A stretch of 64,000 nt of DNA from Flavobacterium sp. AED (GCF_000812945.1 NZ_JSYM01000001.1:930001-994000); one strand, 5' to 3'; positions 1-9,572 are shown, numbered from the stretch's first letter. Numbers and translations are program-made. Notes: generated by a model from the sequence alone, not told the origin.

Positions 1-420
1 ATCAGGAACCCAATTTAATTTTTTCACGGTTTCTACCACTCCTTTTGCAAAGAAAATAGCGCGCTCATCATTATCTGGGTACATAACCCCTTCTTCATCT
101 GCAAATGTGGCTTTCCTTTTGAAATATTCATCATTATCAATAAAGTAAACTTGTATCCTCTCTTTAGGAATTGAAGCTACTTTTATAATCAATGGCATAT
201 CTAAATCATTTACTACCAAATTCATCCCCGAAAGTCTAATTACTTCGTGTAATTGGTGTCTTCTCTCATTTATATTTCCATATCTAGGCATGAAAATTCT
301 TATTTGTCCTCCCTGATCATTAATCATTTTCGGCACGTCATAAGACATTAAAGAAACCTCATTTTCAGCGAGATAAGGCACCACTTCAGATGATACATAT
401 AATATCCTCTTATCTTTCAT
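1..420 (-). CDS. Glycogen/starch synthase-like GT5 protein (5' part only)
   Basis: This gene runs off the left edge; 140 N-terminal residues are present, starting at the ATG whose complement ends at 420. The protein begins MKDKRILYVSSEVVPYL, the Rossmann start of the starch synthase catalytic domain (GT5), followed by a segment with DVPKMINDQGGQIRIFMPRY and later DERAIFFAKGVVE, both typical of bacterial glycogen synthases. The canonical ADP-glucose-binding K-x-G-G-L motif near the N-terminus is not present; the equivalent stretch reads AENEVSLMS. In flavobacteria a short protein of this kind is commonly found divergent from panC (recalled family knowledge). Whether it is an active synthase cannot be judged from this part. 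Confidence 0.8.
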   Translation of the reverse strand, partial: MKDKRILYVSSEVVPYLAENEVSLMSYDVPKMINDQGGQIRIFMPRYGNINERRHQLHEVIRLSGMNLVVNDLDMPLIIKVASIPKERIQVYFIDNDEYFKRKATFADEEGVMYPDNDERAIFFAKGVVETVKKLNWVPD

Positions 421-458
421 ATTGTAATTTACTTAGTTTATTGGTAATAAAAACCACG

Positions 459-466
459 CAAAATTA
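459..466 (-). promoter_or_regulatory. Bacteroidetes -7 element for the GT5 gene
   Basis: On the minus strand the bases read TAATTTTG, matching TAnnTTTG, about 38 bases before the GT5 start codon. No clear -33 TTG was found. Confidence 0.45.
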
Positions 467-497
467 CAAAATTTTATGCAGTTATTAACTAAAATAT

Positions 498-505
498 TAT
501 GTTTG
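498..505 (+). promoter_or_regulatory. Bacteroidetes -7 element for panC
   Basis: TATGTTTG matches TAnnTTTG. It overlaps an upstream in-frame ATG at 499, which argues that the ATG at 499 lies in the promoter and that translation starts at 529. Confidence 0.5.
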
Positions 506-528
506 CATTTAATTTTAATAATACCACC

Positions 529-1377
529 ATGCATATTTTCTATGGAAAAGCAGCTTTGAGAGACTATTTGAAATCTATCAAAACTTCAAATTCCACCATT
601 GGATTCGTTCCAACTATGGGCGCTTTACATCAAGGTCATTTGGCTTTAATGCAAAAATCGCTATTGGAAAATGAAAATACTGTAGTGAGTATTTTTGTAA
701 ATCCTACTCAATTTAACAATCCGGAAGATTTAGCAAAATACCCAAGGACTTTAGAAGAAGATGTGAAAAAACTTACTGCTTTGAATCCAAAAATTATCTT
801 GTATGCTCCAACTGTCGAAGATATTTATGATGGGCAGCCACTATCACAATCCTTTGATTTTGACGGATTAGAAAACCAAATGGAAGGAGAATTCAGACCC
901 GGACATTTTAATGGTGTTGGCACTATTGTAAAACGTCTTTTTGAAATTGTAGCACCTACAAACGCCTATTTTGGCGAGAAAGATTTTCAACAATTGCAAA
1001 TCGTCAAAAAAATGGTTGCTAAAGCCAACTTGAAAGTAAATGTAATTGGTTGTCCAATTTACAGGGAACCCAACCATCTGGCTATGAGCTCCCGAAATGA
1101 ACGTTTATCCTCACATGAAAGAGAAGAAGCCGCAATAATCTACAAAACACTAACAATTGCGAAAGAAAAATTTCAAACAGAAAGTCCCGAATCAGTAACG
1201 GAATGGGTTAAAAAAGCTTTCGAAAACAACACCCTTTTCGCATTAGAATATTTTGTAATTGCCGATGAGGAAACACTATTGCCCAGCGCAATAAAAGAAC
1301 CAAATAAGAAATACCGCGCTTTTATTGCCGTTTTTGTCAACAATATTCGTTTGATTGATACCATTTCATTAAATTAA
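529..1377 (+). CDS. panC: Pantothenate synthetase
   Basis: PanC is the cytoplasmic enzyme that condenses pantoate and beta-alanine with ATP to give pantothenate, the coenzyme A precursor. The protein shows the nucleotidyl-transferase HIGH-type motif in FVPTMGALHQGH, the FGEKDFQQL segment and the SSRNERLS loop. The ATG at 529 gives 282 residues, the usual PanC length; an ATG ten codons earlier lies in the -7 promoter box and would add a non-homologous leader. panD follows 14 bases later, so the beta-alanine-making and pantothenate-making steps are adjacent. Confidence 0.97.
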   Translation: MHIFYGKAALRDYLKSIKTSNSTIGFVPTMGALHQGHLALMQKSLLENENTVVSIFVNPTQFNNPEDLAKYPRTLEEDVKKLTALNPKIILYAPTVEDIYDGQPLSQSFDFDGLENQMEGEFRPGHFNGVGTIVKRLFEIVAPTNAYFGEKDFQQLQIVKKMVAKANLKVNVIGCPIYREPNHLAMSSRNERLSSHEREEAAIIYKTLTIAKEKFQTESPESVTEWVKKAFENNTLFALEYFVIADEETLLPSAIKEPNKKYRAFIAVFVNNIRLIDTISLN

Positions 1378-1379
1378 TT

Positions 1380-1387
1380 TACTTTTG
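1380..1387 (+). promoter_or_regulatory. -7 element immediately before panD
   Basis: TACTTTTG matches TAnnTTTG and ends only four bases before the panD ATG. If used, transcription would begin at or inside the start codon, giving a leaderless panD mRNA in addition to readthrough from panC. Confidence 0.4.
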
Positions 1388-1391
1388 TAGC

Positions 1392-1742
1392 ATGCAAATT
1401 CAAGTCGTAAAATCAAAAATACACCGAGTAAAAGTAACTGGAGCCGATTTAAATTATATCGGAAGCATTACTATTGACGAAGCTTTACTAGATGCTTCTA
1501 ACATTATTGAAGGTGAAAAAGTCTCCATCGTAAACATCAACAATGGGGAACGCTTTGATACTTATGCTATCAAAGGCGAGAAAAATTCAGGTATCATTAC
1601 CCTAAATGGTCCGGCTGCTCGAAAAGTACAAAAAGACGATATCATCATTATCATTTCATATGCCACTTTAGAATTTGAAGAAGCCAAAACCTTCAAGCCG
1701 TGGATTATTTTTCCAAATGAAAATGACAATTCATTGACCTAG
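1392..1742 (+). CDS. panD: Aspartate 1-decarboxylase
   Basis: PanD makes beta-alanine from aspartate using a pyruvoyl cofactor created by self-cleavage. The cleavage pair Gly24-Ser25 is visible in NYIGSITID, preceded by the conserved KIHRVKVTGADL start. The NGPAARKVQKDD segment and the length of 116 residues match the family. It lies directly after panC and supplies that enzyme's substrate. No maturation factor gene is seen nearby. Confidence 0.97.
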   Translation: MQIQVVKSKIHRVKVTGADLNYIGSITIDEALLDASNIIEGEKVSIVNINNGERFDTYAIKGEKNSGIITLNGPAARKVQKDDIIIIISYATLEFEEAKTFKPWIIFPNENDNSLT

Positions 1743-1868
1743 ATTTTTAGAATAAAAACAAATTGTTTGCTTTTTTGAACTGTAGTGTTTTTTGCTATTT
1801 CTATTTTAATAAAAGTAGTATATTGCTACTCCATTTAGAATAAATTTAATTTCTAAAACACCCAAATC

Positions 1869-3014
1869 ATGAAACAAGTAGTACTCTTTTTACTCTTTTC
1901 TATTTCAGTATTTTCTCAAAAAACAACACTCCCTTTCGATTCAAACAAATTAGGAAGCCGGGAAATCACAATTGGATTACCGCCGTCCTATGAGAAAAAT
2001 CCAAACAAAAGATATCCAATACTCATTTTACTTGATGGTGACTACTTGTTTGACCCCTTTTATGGTGCTTTAAACTATGGTGCCTATTGGGATGATTTGC
2101 CGGAAACAATAGTTGTTGGTATCAACCAAAATAAAAAAGACGAACGAGTAGACGACAGTAATTATGATGCTGCAGATGGAGTTCCCTCAGGAAAAGGAGC
2201 TGATTTTTTTGAATTTATCGGTGGTGAATTACTTCCTTATCTCGAAAAAAAATACCGTACCGCACCCTTCCGAATTATTGCGGGACATGATACCACAGCA
2301 GGGTTTTTAAACTTTTTTCTATACAAAGACGCGCCATTATTTAACGCCTATATTTCTTTAAGTCCAGAACTGGCTCCTGAAATGGAAAACCGCATCCCAG
2401 AAAAACTTTCGAATACAAAACAAGCTATATTCTATTACCAATCCACAGGAGACGGTGATGTAAAACAACTTCAGGAGCCTATAAAAAGCCTCGACCAAAA
2501 TATGAAGCTAGTTACAAATCCTTTAGTCAATTACAAATTTGATAATTTCAAAGGAGCGTCACATTATTCACTCGTACTTTATTCGATACCAAATGCTTTG
2601 TATCAGTTTTTCGACTCCTACAAACCAATTTCATCAACTGAATACGCCGATAAAATTGCTATACTTCAAGCTGGCTATGTAGATTATTTGACGAATAAAT
2701 ACGATGTTATGTCAAAAAATTTAGGCTTAAAAATCCCCATTCGAATCAATGATTTCAAAGCAATTGAAGCGGCAATTCTAAAAAACAAAGCCTATCAAGA
2801 ATTAGATAAACTCTCTGATATTGCCAAGAAAAATTATCCAAAATCCATGCTTGCCAATTATGAATTAGGGCTTATGTATGAAAAAATGGGTGATGCTAAA
2901 AAAGCAGCAAAATTATATCAGTCCGCTTCACAATTAGAAGAAATTGGATCTTTGACCAAAGATATGATGTACCAAAAATATGACGATATGAAAAGTCTAA
3001 CACCAAAAAAATAA
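1869..3014 (+). CDS. Secreted esterase-fold (alpha/beta hydrolase) protein with C-terminal TPR-like tail
   Basis: A signal peptide (MKQVVLFLLFSISVFSQ) is followed by an alpha/beta-hydrolase domain of the putative-esterase type (LPPSYEKNPNKRYPILILLDGD, about residues 35-250) and a helical tail with TPR-like spacing (about 290-381). At the nucleophile elbow, where these enzymes carry G-x-S-x-G, the sequence reads G-H-D-T-T-A-G with Asp141 in place of serine, so normal serine-esterase chemistry is doubtful. The stop overlaps the radA start by one base (TAATG), implying one transcript. Substrate is unknown. Confidence 0.8.
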   Translation: MKQVVLFLLFSISVFSQKTTLPFDSNKLGSREITIGLPPSYEKNPNKRYPILILLDGDYLFDPFYGALNYGAYWDDLPETIVVGINQNKKDERVDDSNYDAADGVPSGKGADFFEFIGGELLPYLEKKYRTAPFRIIAGHDTTAGFLNFFLYKDAPLFNAYISLSPELAPEMENRIPEKLSNTKQAIFYYQSTGDGDVKQLQEPIKSLDQNMKLVTNPLVNYKFDNFKGASHYSLVLYSIPNALYQFFDSYKPISSTEYADKIAILQAGYVDYLTNKYDVMSKNLGLKIPIRINDFKAIEAAILKNKAYQELDKLSDIAKKNYPKSMLANYELGLMYEKMGDAKKAAKLYQSASQLEEIGSLTKDMMYQKYDDMKSLTPKK

Positions 3015-4375
3015 TGTCAAAAGTAAAAACTACTTTTTTTTGTCAGAACTGTGGAGCGCAATATGCCAAATGGCAAGGACAATGCAATTCCTGTAAAGAA
3101 TGGAATACTATAGCGGAAGAAATCATTCAAAAACAAGAAAAAGTAGCTTGGAAAAGCGAACCAACTTCCAGTAATAAAGCACCAAAACCATTAAAAATAA
3201 ACGAAATTGATTCCACTCAGGAAATCCGCATGGATACTACTGACGGCGAACTCAATCGCGTACTTGGTGGCGGAATAGTTCCCGGTTCTTTGATTCTTTT
3301 AGGCGGTGAACCCGGCATTGGAAAAAGTACCCTTTTACTTCAAATATCTTTAAAACTACCTTATAAAACCTTGTATGTTTCGGGCGAAGAAAGTCAGAAA
3401 CAAATAAAAATGCGTGCCGAAAGAATCACGCCAAGCGGAGACAATTGTTATATACTTACTGAAACCAAAACCCAAAATATCTTTAAACAAATTGAAGCCA
3501 TACAACCTGAAATCGTGATTATCGATTCCATTCAAACGCTTCATACGGATTATATCGAATCTACCCCGGGAAGTATTTCTCAAATACGCGAAACTACGGC
3601 CGAACTGATAAAATTTGCCAAAGAAACCAATATTCCCGTGATTCTAATTGGTCATATTACCAAAGACGGAAATATTGCAGGACCAAAAATTCTGGAACAC
3701 ATGGTCGACACGGTTTTGCAATTTGAAGGCGACAGAAATCATGTGTATCGTATTTTACGTTCGTTGAAAAACCGTTTCGGTTCCACTGCTGAAATTGGTA
3801 TTTATGAAATGTTAGGCAACGGTTTGCGCGAAGTTTCGAATCCTTCGGAGATATTGATTTCACACAAAGACGAGGAATTATCAGGAACTGCAATTGCCTC
3901 CACTCTTGAAGGCATGCGTCCTTTAATGATCGAAATTCAATCCTTAGTAAGTACCGCAGTTTACGGAACTCCGCAACGCAGCACAACAGGTTATAACGCC
4001 AAAAGACTAAATATGATTCTGGCCGTTTTAGAGAAAAGAGCTGGTTTCAGGCTTGGCGCCAAAGATGTTTTCCTCAACGTAACCGGAGGAATATCTGTAG
4101 ATGATCCTGCGATAGACTTAGCCGTTGTTGCTGCCATTTTATCTTCGAATGAAGACATTCCTGTAAATAAAGATTTTTGTTTTGCTGGCGAAGTGGGACT
4201 TTCCGGTGAAATTCGTCCTGTAAACCGCGTGGACCAACGCATTCAGGAAGCCGAAAAATTAGGATTTTCGACCATTTTCGTTTCGAAATATAATAAAATT
4301 GCCTTGAAAAACACGGGAATTAAAATTCGATTGGTTGCAAAGATTGAAGACATCGCTAGTGAATTATTTGGATAA
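3014..4375 (+). CDS. radA: DNA repair protein RadA
   Basis: RadA is a RecA-related ATPase that promotes branch migration during recombinational repair. The 453 residues contain the N-terminal C4 zinc finger (Cys10, 13, 24, 27), Walker A GGEPGIGKST at 97-106, the RadA-specific KNRFG motif at 252-256, and a C-terminal Lon-protease-like domain with the DLAVVAAILSS segment. Length and order are standard. Its ATG overlaps the preceding stop codon. Confidence 0.98.
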   Translation: MSKVKTTFFCQNCGAQYAKWQGQCNSCKEWNTIAEEIIQKQEKVAWKSEPTSSNKAPKPLKINEIDSTQEIRMDTTDGELNRVLGGGIVPGSLILLGGEPGIGKSTLLLQISLKLPYKTLYVSGEESQKQIKMRAERITPSGDNCYILTETKTQNIFKQIEAIQPEIVIIDSIQTLHTDYIESTPGSISQIRETTAELIKFAKETNIPVILIGHITKDGNIAGPKILEHMVDTVLQFEGDRNHVYRILRSLKNRFGSTAEIGIYEMLGNGLREVSNPSEILISHKDEELSGTAIASTLEGMRPLMIEIQSLVSTAVYGTPQRSTTGYNAKRLNMILAVLEKRAGFRLGAKDVFLNVTGGISVDDPAIDLAVVAAILSSNEDIPVNKDFCFAGEVGLSGEIRPVNRVDQRIQEAEKLGFSTIFVSKYNKIALKNTGIKIRLVAKIEDIASELFG

Positions 4376-4561
4376 GACTCGATTTACTCCCATAAAAACA
4401 CTAAGCAAAGCATTTCACAATCAGCTATGTAAACACAAATTAGCTTCAGATTTATAACAGAATTCAGGAAATAAGTGAAATGAGTGTCTTATTTAGTTTT
4501 TACTTGTAACTATTTATCCTTTATGAAAACAAATAACATTACACGATAAAACACATAAATT

Positions 4562-6205
4562 ATGAATCTAAAAATAAAATGCATTGGGTTTATGCTACTG
4601 GCAATTCCCTTCTTTTCACAAGCGCAGCATGCCGAAAATCAAAATGCTTTCCCTGTTCAGATAACCACTGCAAACGGAATTATAGAAGGCGAATTTGATG
4701 TAAAAACAAACATTCAAAGCTTCAAAGGAATTCCCTTTGCACAGCCACCAGTGGGTAATTTACGATGGAAAGCGCCTCAAGCTTTAACGAATTGGGTCGG
4801 AGTAAAACAAACGAAAAAATTTGGACCAAGAGCAATCCAGTCCAATGTATTTGGCGATATGGGTTTTAGAAGTGACGGGACGAGCGAAGATTGCTTATAT
4901 CTTAATGTTTGGTCTCCAGCTAAATCTGCCAATGAAAAACTTCCTGTTTTAGTCTATTTCTACGGGGGTGGTTTTGCCGCTGGTGATGGTTCCGAAAATC
5001 GTTATGATGGCGAAAATATGGCCAAAAAAGGAATTGTAACGCTAACCGTAAACTATAGATTAGGGATTTGGGGATTTTTCTCCCACCCAGAATTGACTAA
5101 AGAATCTCCAAATCACGCTTCAGGAAACTACGGATTATTAGATCAAAATGCTGCCTTAAAGTGGGTGCAGGCCAATATTTCAAAATTTGGAGGTGACCCA
5201 AAACGCGTCACTATTGCAGGAGAATCAGCAGGTTCAATTGCCGTGAGCGCTCAAATGGCTTCTCCATTATCAAAAGGACTTATCGCAGGAGCTATTGGCG
5301 AAAGCGGCGGTTCCATTTTCCCTACTTTATCTCCAGTTCCTTTGGTCGAAGGCGAAAAAACAGGTCTCGATTTTGCCAAAAAAATTGGTGCTTCATCCTT
5401 AAAAGACCTTCGTGCTATGTCCACTTTTGAGCTGTATCAAAAATCAGTTGGAACAAGTTTAGGTGTTTTTAAAACAACCATTGACGGCTATTTTTTACCA
5501 AAATCGTTACCGGAAATTTTTGAAGCCAAACAACAAGCTATGGTTCCTTTATTATTGGGATGGAATTCAGAGGAAATGAACTACCGCGCTTTAACAATGG
5601 GAAAAGACTTAGACAATGACAGTTATATTCAAAAAATAAAGGAATTATATGGCAACAAAGCGGATGAAGTATTGAAATTATATCCTGCTGGAACTCCTGA
5701 CGTAACGGAACAATCTGCCACCGATTTGGCAGGAGACCGTTTTATTGCCTACAGCACTTGGAAATGGTTTGATTTGCATCGAAAAAACAGTACACAGCCT
5801 GTATATCGTTATTATTATGCACACCCAAGACCCGAAATGCGCGACAATGAACTTGAAGCCGCTCTTGCAGGCGGTGTCATTAAAAAAGACAAAAACACTC
5901 CAAAAGCACCTATACCAAAAGGGGCGGTTCACTCTGCAGAAATAGAATATGCTATGGGGAATTTAGCATCTAATAAAAATTATGCTTGGACAGACGATGA
6001 TTATAAAGTTTCGGATACAATGATGAACTTTTTTGCCAACTTCATTAAAACAGGAAATCCAAACGGTGATAAGCTTCCTATTTGGCCTATCGCAAAAAAT
6101 GAAGAAAATCCAGAAATTATGGTTATTGATGTAAATTCAAAATCAAAAAAAGCAGAAAATGAAGCACGCTACTTATTTTTAGAAAAAGAATATTCGAAAA
6201 AATAA
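4562..6205 (+). CDS. Secreted type-B carboxylesterase
   Basis: The protein of 547 residues has a signal peptide ending near SQAQ (20-22), then a full type-B carboxylesterase/lipase domain. Visible landmarks are FKGIPFAQPPVGNLRWK, the EDCLYLNV signature at 109-116, the oxyanion-hole GGGF, and the nucleophile Ser222 in GESAG. An HSAEIEYAMGN segment near residue 460 probably carries the catalytic histidine. It stands alone, with a terminator after it. Substrate cannot be predicted. Confidence 0.92.
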   Translation: MNLKIKCIGFMLLAIPFFSQAQHAENQNAFPVQITTANGIIEGEFDVKTNIQSFKGIPFAQPPVGNLRWKAPQALTNWVGVKQTKKFGPRAIQSNVFGDMGFRSDGTSEDCLYLNVWSPAKSANEKLPVLVYFYGGGFAAGDGSENRYDGENMAKKGIVTLTVNYRLGIWGFFSHPELTKESPNHASGNYGLLDQNAALKWVQANISKFGGDPKRVTIAGESAGSIAVSAQMASPLSKGLIAGAIGESGGSIFPTLSPVPLVEGEKTGLDFAKKIGASSLKDLRAMSTFELYQKSVGTSLGVFKTTIDGYFLPKSLPEIFEAKQQAMVPLLLGWNSEEMNYRALTMGKDLDNDSYIQKIKELYGNKADEVLKLYPAGTPDVTEQSATDLAGDRFIAYSTWKWFDLHRKNSTQPVYRYYYAHPRPEMRDNELEAALAGGVIKKDKNTPKAPIPKGAVHSAEIEYAMGNLASNKNYAWTDDDYKVSDTMMNFFANFIKTGNPNGDKLPIWPIAKNEENPEIMVIDVNSKSKKAENEARYLFLEKEYSKK

Positions 6206-6220
6206 TTTTACTGCTTTTGC

Positions 6221-6259
6221 AAAAAAGAGGATGTCATTAAAAACGGCATCCTTTTTTTT
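6221..6259 (+). terminator. Intrinsic terminator after the carboxylesterase
   Basis: An inverted repeat (GAGGATGTC pairing with GGCATCC plus flanking bases) is followed by a run of eight T. Confidence 0.75.
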
Positions 6260-6474
6260 ATGCCCACATAATTATAATTAGTACGATTTCTATTCATAAG
6301 AAAAAGCCATAATTACTCCGAGTCAATCTGAATGATTATTTTCATTTTATTTGAAAATCAAGCGATTATACACAATAAAATAAAAATACTACTTAATAAA
6401 AAATGAAAATCCAGAATGAGATTCATTATTTTGTTGTAAATTTATGTGTTGTTTTTTTATCTAAAGATTGAAAA

Positions 6475-6879
6475 ATGAAACCATCACACCAAACTATGAC
6501 TCACCTCTATGAACACTTAGGAAAAGTGTTTTATTGTATTGCGGCCATAGATAAAACTATTCGAAAAGAGGAAATCGCACAACTCAAAGAAATTGTAAAA
6601 ACAGAATGGCTTCCGCTTGAAAATACTTTTAATGAATTTGGAGACGACACAGCCTATGAAATTGAAATTGTTTTTGACTGGCTTGTAGCCAATAAATGGG
6701 ACACTGAACAAGTAATTCCTGATTTTAAAATTTTCAGAAAAGAGCATGACCATTTGTTTACCCCAGAGGTTATCACCTTGATTCTTAAAACTGCAAATGC
6801 CATTGCAAGTTCTTTTTTAGAAAAAAATAAATCAGAACATGTTTTCATAAGTCAACTAAGCGCTATTCTGATAAAATAA
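6475..6879 (+). CDS. Small acidic helical protein, TerB-like
   Basis: This is a 134-residue protein without a signal peptide. The opening (YEHLGKVFYCIAAIDKTIRKEEIAQLKEIV) resembles the TerB fold, in which a short helical pair carries an acidic D-x-x-I/V-x-x-E-E motif. The assignment rests on pattern only. The start could instead be the Met at codon 8. It precedes another small hypothetical gene by 75 bases on the same strand and may share its transcript. Confidence 0.6.
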   Translation: MKPSHQTMTHLYEHLGKVFYCIAAIDKTIRKEEIAQLKEIVKTEWLPLENTFNEFGDDTAYEIEIVFDWLVANKWDTEQVIPDFKIFRKEHDHLFTPEVITLILKTANAIASSFLEKNKSEHVFISQLSAILIK

Positions 6880-6954
6880 TAGGTGATTAAATCTTTTTTG
6901 AATCAAAACAAAGCTGTTTTAAAACAATCTACTTTAACATAAAAAATCAAAGAC

Positions 6955-7395
6955 ATGAAAAAGCAAACTGGCATTTGGATAGACTCCTCAAAAGCAATAA
7001 TTGTTGCTCTTGATGGTGATACAGAAAAAATTACCGAAATAGATTCTGATGTTGAAAACAGCGTTTATCACAACAAAGAAGGCAATAAAGGAACTTTTTC
7101 GGGAAGTCATCATGGCGATAGCGATAAAAAATTTGATACCCGAAAAAAACAAGAACTGGATTATTTTATAAAATCAGTACTATCTTATGTTAAAAAATCG
7201 GATGAACTTATTGTTTTTGGTCCGGCACAAACCAAAACAAAACTGGAACAAAAATTAATGGATGAAAACTTAATTGAACCCGGAAAACTAAAATCAGTGG
7301 AAACAGCAGATAAAATGACCTTAAATGAAATTGTGGAAAAAGTCAGACGATTCTATAACCCATTTGAATACAAAGAACCAAAGCCGAAAAGCTAA
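6955..7395 (+). CDS. Hypothetical protein, possibly eRF1/host-attachment-like
   Basis: The protein has 146 residues. It begins KKQTGIWIDSSKAIIVAL and has a later segment DELIVFGPAQTKTKLEQKL. That pattern, a beta-strand start plus a G-P-A-x-x-K loop, resembles bacterial archaeo-eukaryotic release-factor-like and host-attachment-like proteins. I recognise the pattern but not a named family. The middle (residues 35-60) is hydrophilic and rich in His, Gly and Asp, probably a disordered loop. A terminator follows. Confidence 0.6.
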   Translation: MKKQTGIWIDSSKAIIVALDGDTEKITEIDSDVENSVYHNKEGNKGTFSGSHHGDSDKKFDTRKKQELDYFIKSVLSYVKKSDELIVFGPAQTKTKLEQKLMDENLIEPGKLKSVETADKMTLNEIVEKVRRFYNPFEYKEPKPKS

Positions 7396-7420
7396 TTTAA
7401 ATACCCTAAAACAAATTTAG

Positions 7421-7451
7421 AAACTACAATACTTTTAGGTTGTAGTTTTTT
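7421..7451 (+). terminator. Intrinsic terminator
   Basis: AAACTACAA pairs with TTGTAGTTT across a short loop and is followed by a T run. Confidence 0.75.
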
Positions 7452-7602
7452 CATGCTTTTTAAAGAAAATAAATCGTTTTTACGCATCAAAATTCTAAAG
7501 AAAACCATAAAAAAATTTCCTTTTGTATTATTTTCCTTTTCTTTATACGCTAGATTCTAAGTACTATCTATTTTAGAATTTTTATCAAATACGAAACTGT
7601 TT

Positions 7603-9570
7603 ATGAAAACCGGAAAACAAAAAATAATTCTAGCGACAAAAATACTTTGTGTAGTATTTGTAGCTCTAATTGTTGCTTTTTACATCTTTCGTGATGCGGT
7701 TTTACAGCAAACCATTGCTAAGGTTTCTAATGAAATGGAAGTCGATTACAACAGTACTTTTTCAGTAAAAAAAGCTTCTTTTGACGGAATCTCAGGGGTA
7801 AATCTTTCTGATGTAGTATTAGCGCCAAAAAATGCCGATACCCTTTTTAAAATACAAAAACTGAAAACGAGTGTCAATATATGGCAATTATTAGTAGGCA
7901 ATGTGCAACTGGGAACTTTAGAAATCAAGAATGGTTTTGTACAGCTCGTAAAGAAAGGAAAAGTGAGAAATTTTGATGCTTTTCTAAAAAAAGACAAACA
8001 AACAGAAATAGGGAACGAAAAAAGAGATTACGCTCAATTTGCCTACAGAATCATCTCGAAAGCGCTGAATTTAGTTCCAACCGATATGGTTTTGGACAAT
8101 CTTTCGTTTCGACTGGATGACAACGGAAAAAAAGCGATGATTAATTTACAAAAATTGAGATTGGTCAACAAGCAGCTTGAAACTTCAATAAAAGTCCAAA
8201 CCAATACCTTTACACAACGTTGGAAAATCAAGGGATTTGCAGATCCAAGAAATAAAAAAGCCGATATTCGTTTCGTAAATATTGATACTGGCGCCATTAA
8301 AGTTCCTTATTTTGACGAACGTTTCAATTTGAAATCGAGCTTTGAATCCATACGGTTGAATATTGAAAACATCGATAAAGATGGTGACGAACTTCATATC
8401 GATGGTTTTATGGCTATTGCCAATTTAAAAGTAAATCATCCAAAAATTGCCAGTAAAGATGTAGTAATCAAAAATGCTAAATTTGATTACCGATTCTTAT
8501 TGGGTTCTGATTTCATTTCAATAGACAGTACTTCAACAGTTCAATTCAATAAAGTGAAATTCCATCCTTATGTGGCTTATGAAACCGAGGAAGATACTAT
8601 CTTCAAGCTCAAAGTAGCCATCCCAAAAATGAAAGCACAGGACTTTATCTCTTCGCTTCCTGATGGCTTATTCACCCATTTTCAGGGAATGGAAGCCGAA
8701 GGCAATTTTGACTACAATTTGAATTTTATGTTCAATAAAAACAAACCCAACCAACTGGTTTTTGACAGTAAGTTGAATAAAGAAAATCTAAAAATTACAA
8801 AATACGGCGAAGCAGATCTTAATAAACTCAATGGAGAATTTATTTATCGGGCACTTATAAAAAATGTATTGCAACGCCCAATTTTAGTTGGCTCAGCAAA
8901 CCCTAATTATACGCCTTTAGACCAAATTTCCCCTTATTTAAGAAAATGTGTTTTAACAACCGAAGACCCTTCGTTCTTTTCACATCATGGTTTTATTAAC
9001 GAAGCATTCAAGCAATCCATTGTTAAAAATATAAAAACCAAAAAGTTTTCCCGTGGTGCCAGTACCATCAGCATGCAGTTGATAAAGAATGTTTTTCTTA
9101 CCCGAGAAAAAACAGTCTCGCGAAAACTGGAAGAAATTTTATTGGTTTACATCCTGGAAAATAACAGAATCGTAAGCAAGGAACGCATGCTGGAAGTCTA
9201 TTTTAATATTATCGAATGGGGGCCAAATGTATATGGAATTGGCGAAGCGAGTCGGTTTTACTTCCAGAAGAGTCCTTCAGAATTGAATTTAAATGAATGC
9301 CTTTATCTTGCCCGAATTATTCCGAGTCCAAGAAAATTCATGTACCAGTTTAATGACCAAGGGATGCTGAAAGATTTTGCCATGAAACAAGAGTCTTTTT
9401 TAACCAATATCATGTTTAGAAGAGGGCTTTTGAGTCCTGACGACACCATTTATAAAACGCAACCTATCCTAATTTCAGGGCCTGCAAAATCTTTTCTAAG
9501 GATAAAAGCTCAAGATACCACACAAATAAAAATCGATTCTTTGGCAGTTGACGAAGAATTTGATCTTTAA
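7603..9570 (+). CDS. Membrane-anchored GT51 peptidoglycan transglycosylase with AsmA-like N-terminal region
   Basis: The protein of 655 residues has one N-terminal membrane anchor (IILATKILCVVFVALIVAFY), a long beta-rich region (about 40-400) resembling AsmA-type domains, and a C-terminal GT51 glycosyltransferase. GT51 signatures are clear: TTEDPSFFSHHGF with catalytic Glu454, RGASTISMQLIKN, a RKLEE segment and EVYFNIIEWGPNVYGIGEA. No transpeptidase domain is present, so it would polymerise glycan strands but not cross-link them. The AsmA-like part is the odd feature compared with E. coli MtgA. It ends at a bidirectional terminator. Confidence 0.88.
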   Translation: MKTGKQKIILATKILCVVFVALIVAFYIFRDAVLQQTIAKVSNEMEVDYNSTFSVKKASFDGISGVNLSDVVLAPKNADTLFKIQKLKTSVNIWQLLVGNVQLGTLEIKNGFVQLVKKGKVRNFDAFLKKDKQTEIGNEKRDYAQFAYRIISKALNLVPTDMVLDNLSFRLDDNGKKAMINLQKLRLVNKQLETSIKVQTNTFTQRWKIKGFADPRNKKADIRFVNIDTGAIKVPYFDERFNLKSSFESIRLNIENIDKDGDELHIDGFMAIANLKVNHPKIASKDVVIKNAKFDYRFLLGSDFISIDSTSTVQFNKVKFHPYVAYETEEDTIFKLKVAIPKMKAQDFISSLPDGLFTHFQGMEAEGNFDYNLNFMFNKNKPNQLVFDSKLNKENLKITKYGEADLNKLNGEFIYRALIKNVLQRPILVGSANPNYTPLDQISPYLRKCVLTTEDPSFFSHHGFINEAFKQSIVKNIKTKKFSRGASTISMQLIKNVFLTREKTVSRKLEEILLVYILENNRIVSKERMLEVYFNIIEWGPNVYGIGEASRFYFQKSPSELNLNECLYLARIIPSPRKFMYQFNDQGMLKDFAMKQESFLTNIMFRRGLLSPDDTIYKTQPILISGPAKSFLRIKAQDTTQIKIDSLAVDEEFDL

Positions 9571-9572
9571 TT

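Noticed and set aside
3356..4242. Minus-strand reading frames within radA
   Set aside because: Shadow frames of a strongly conserved plus-strand gene.
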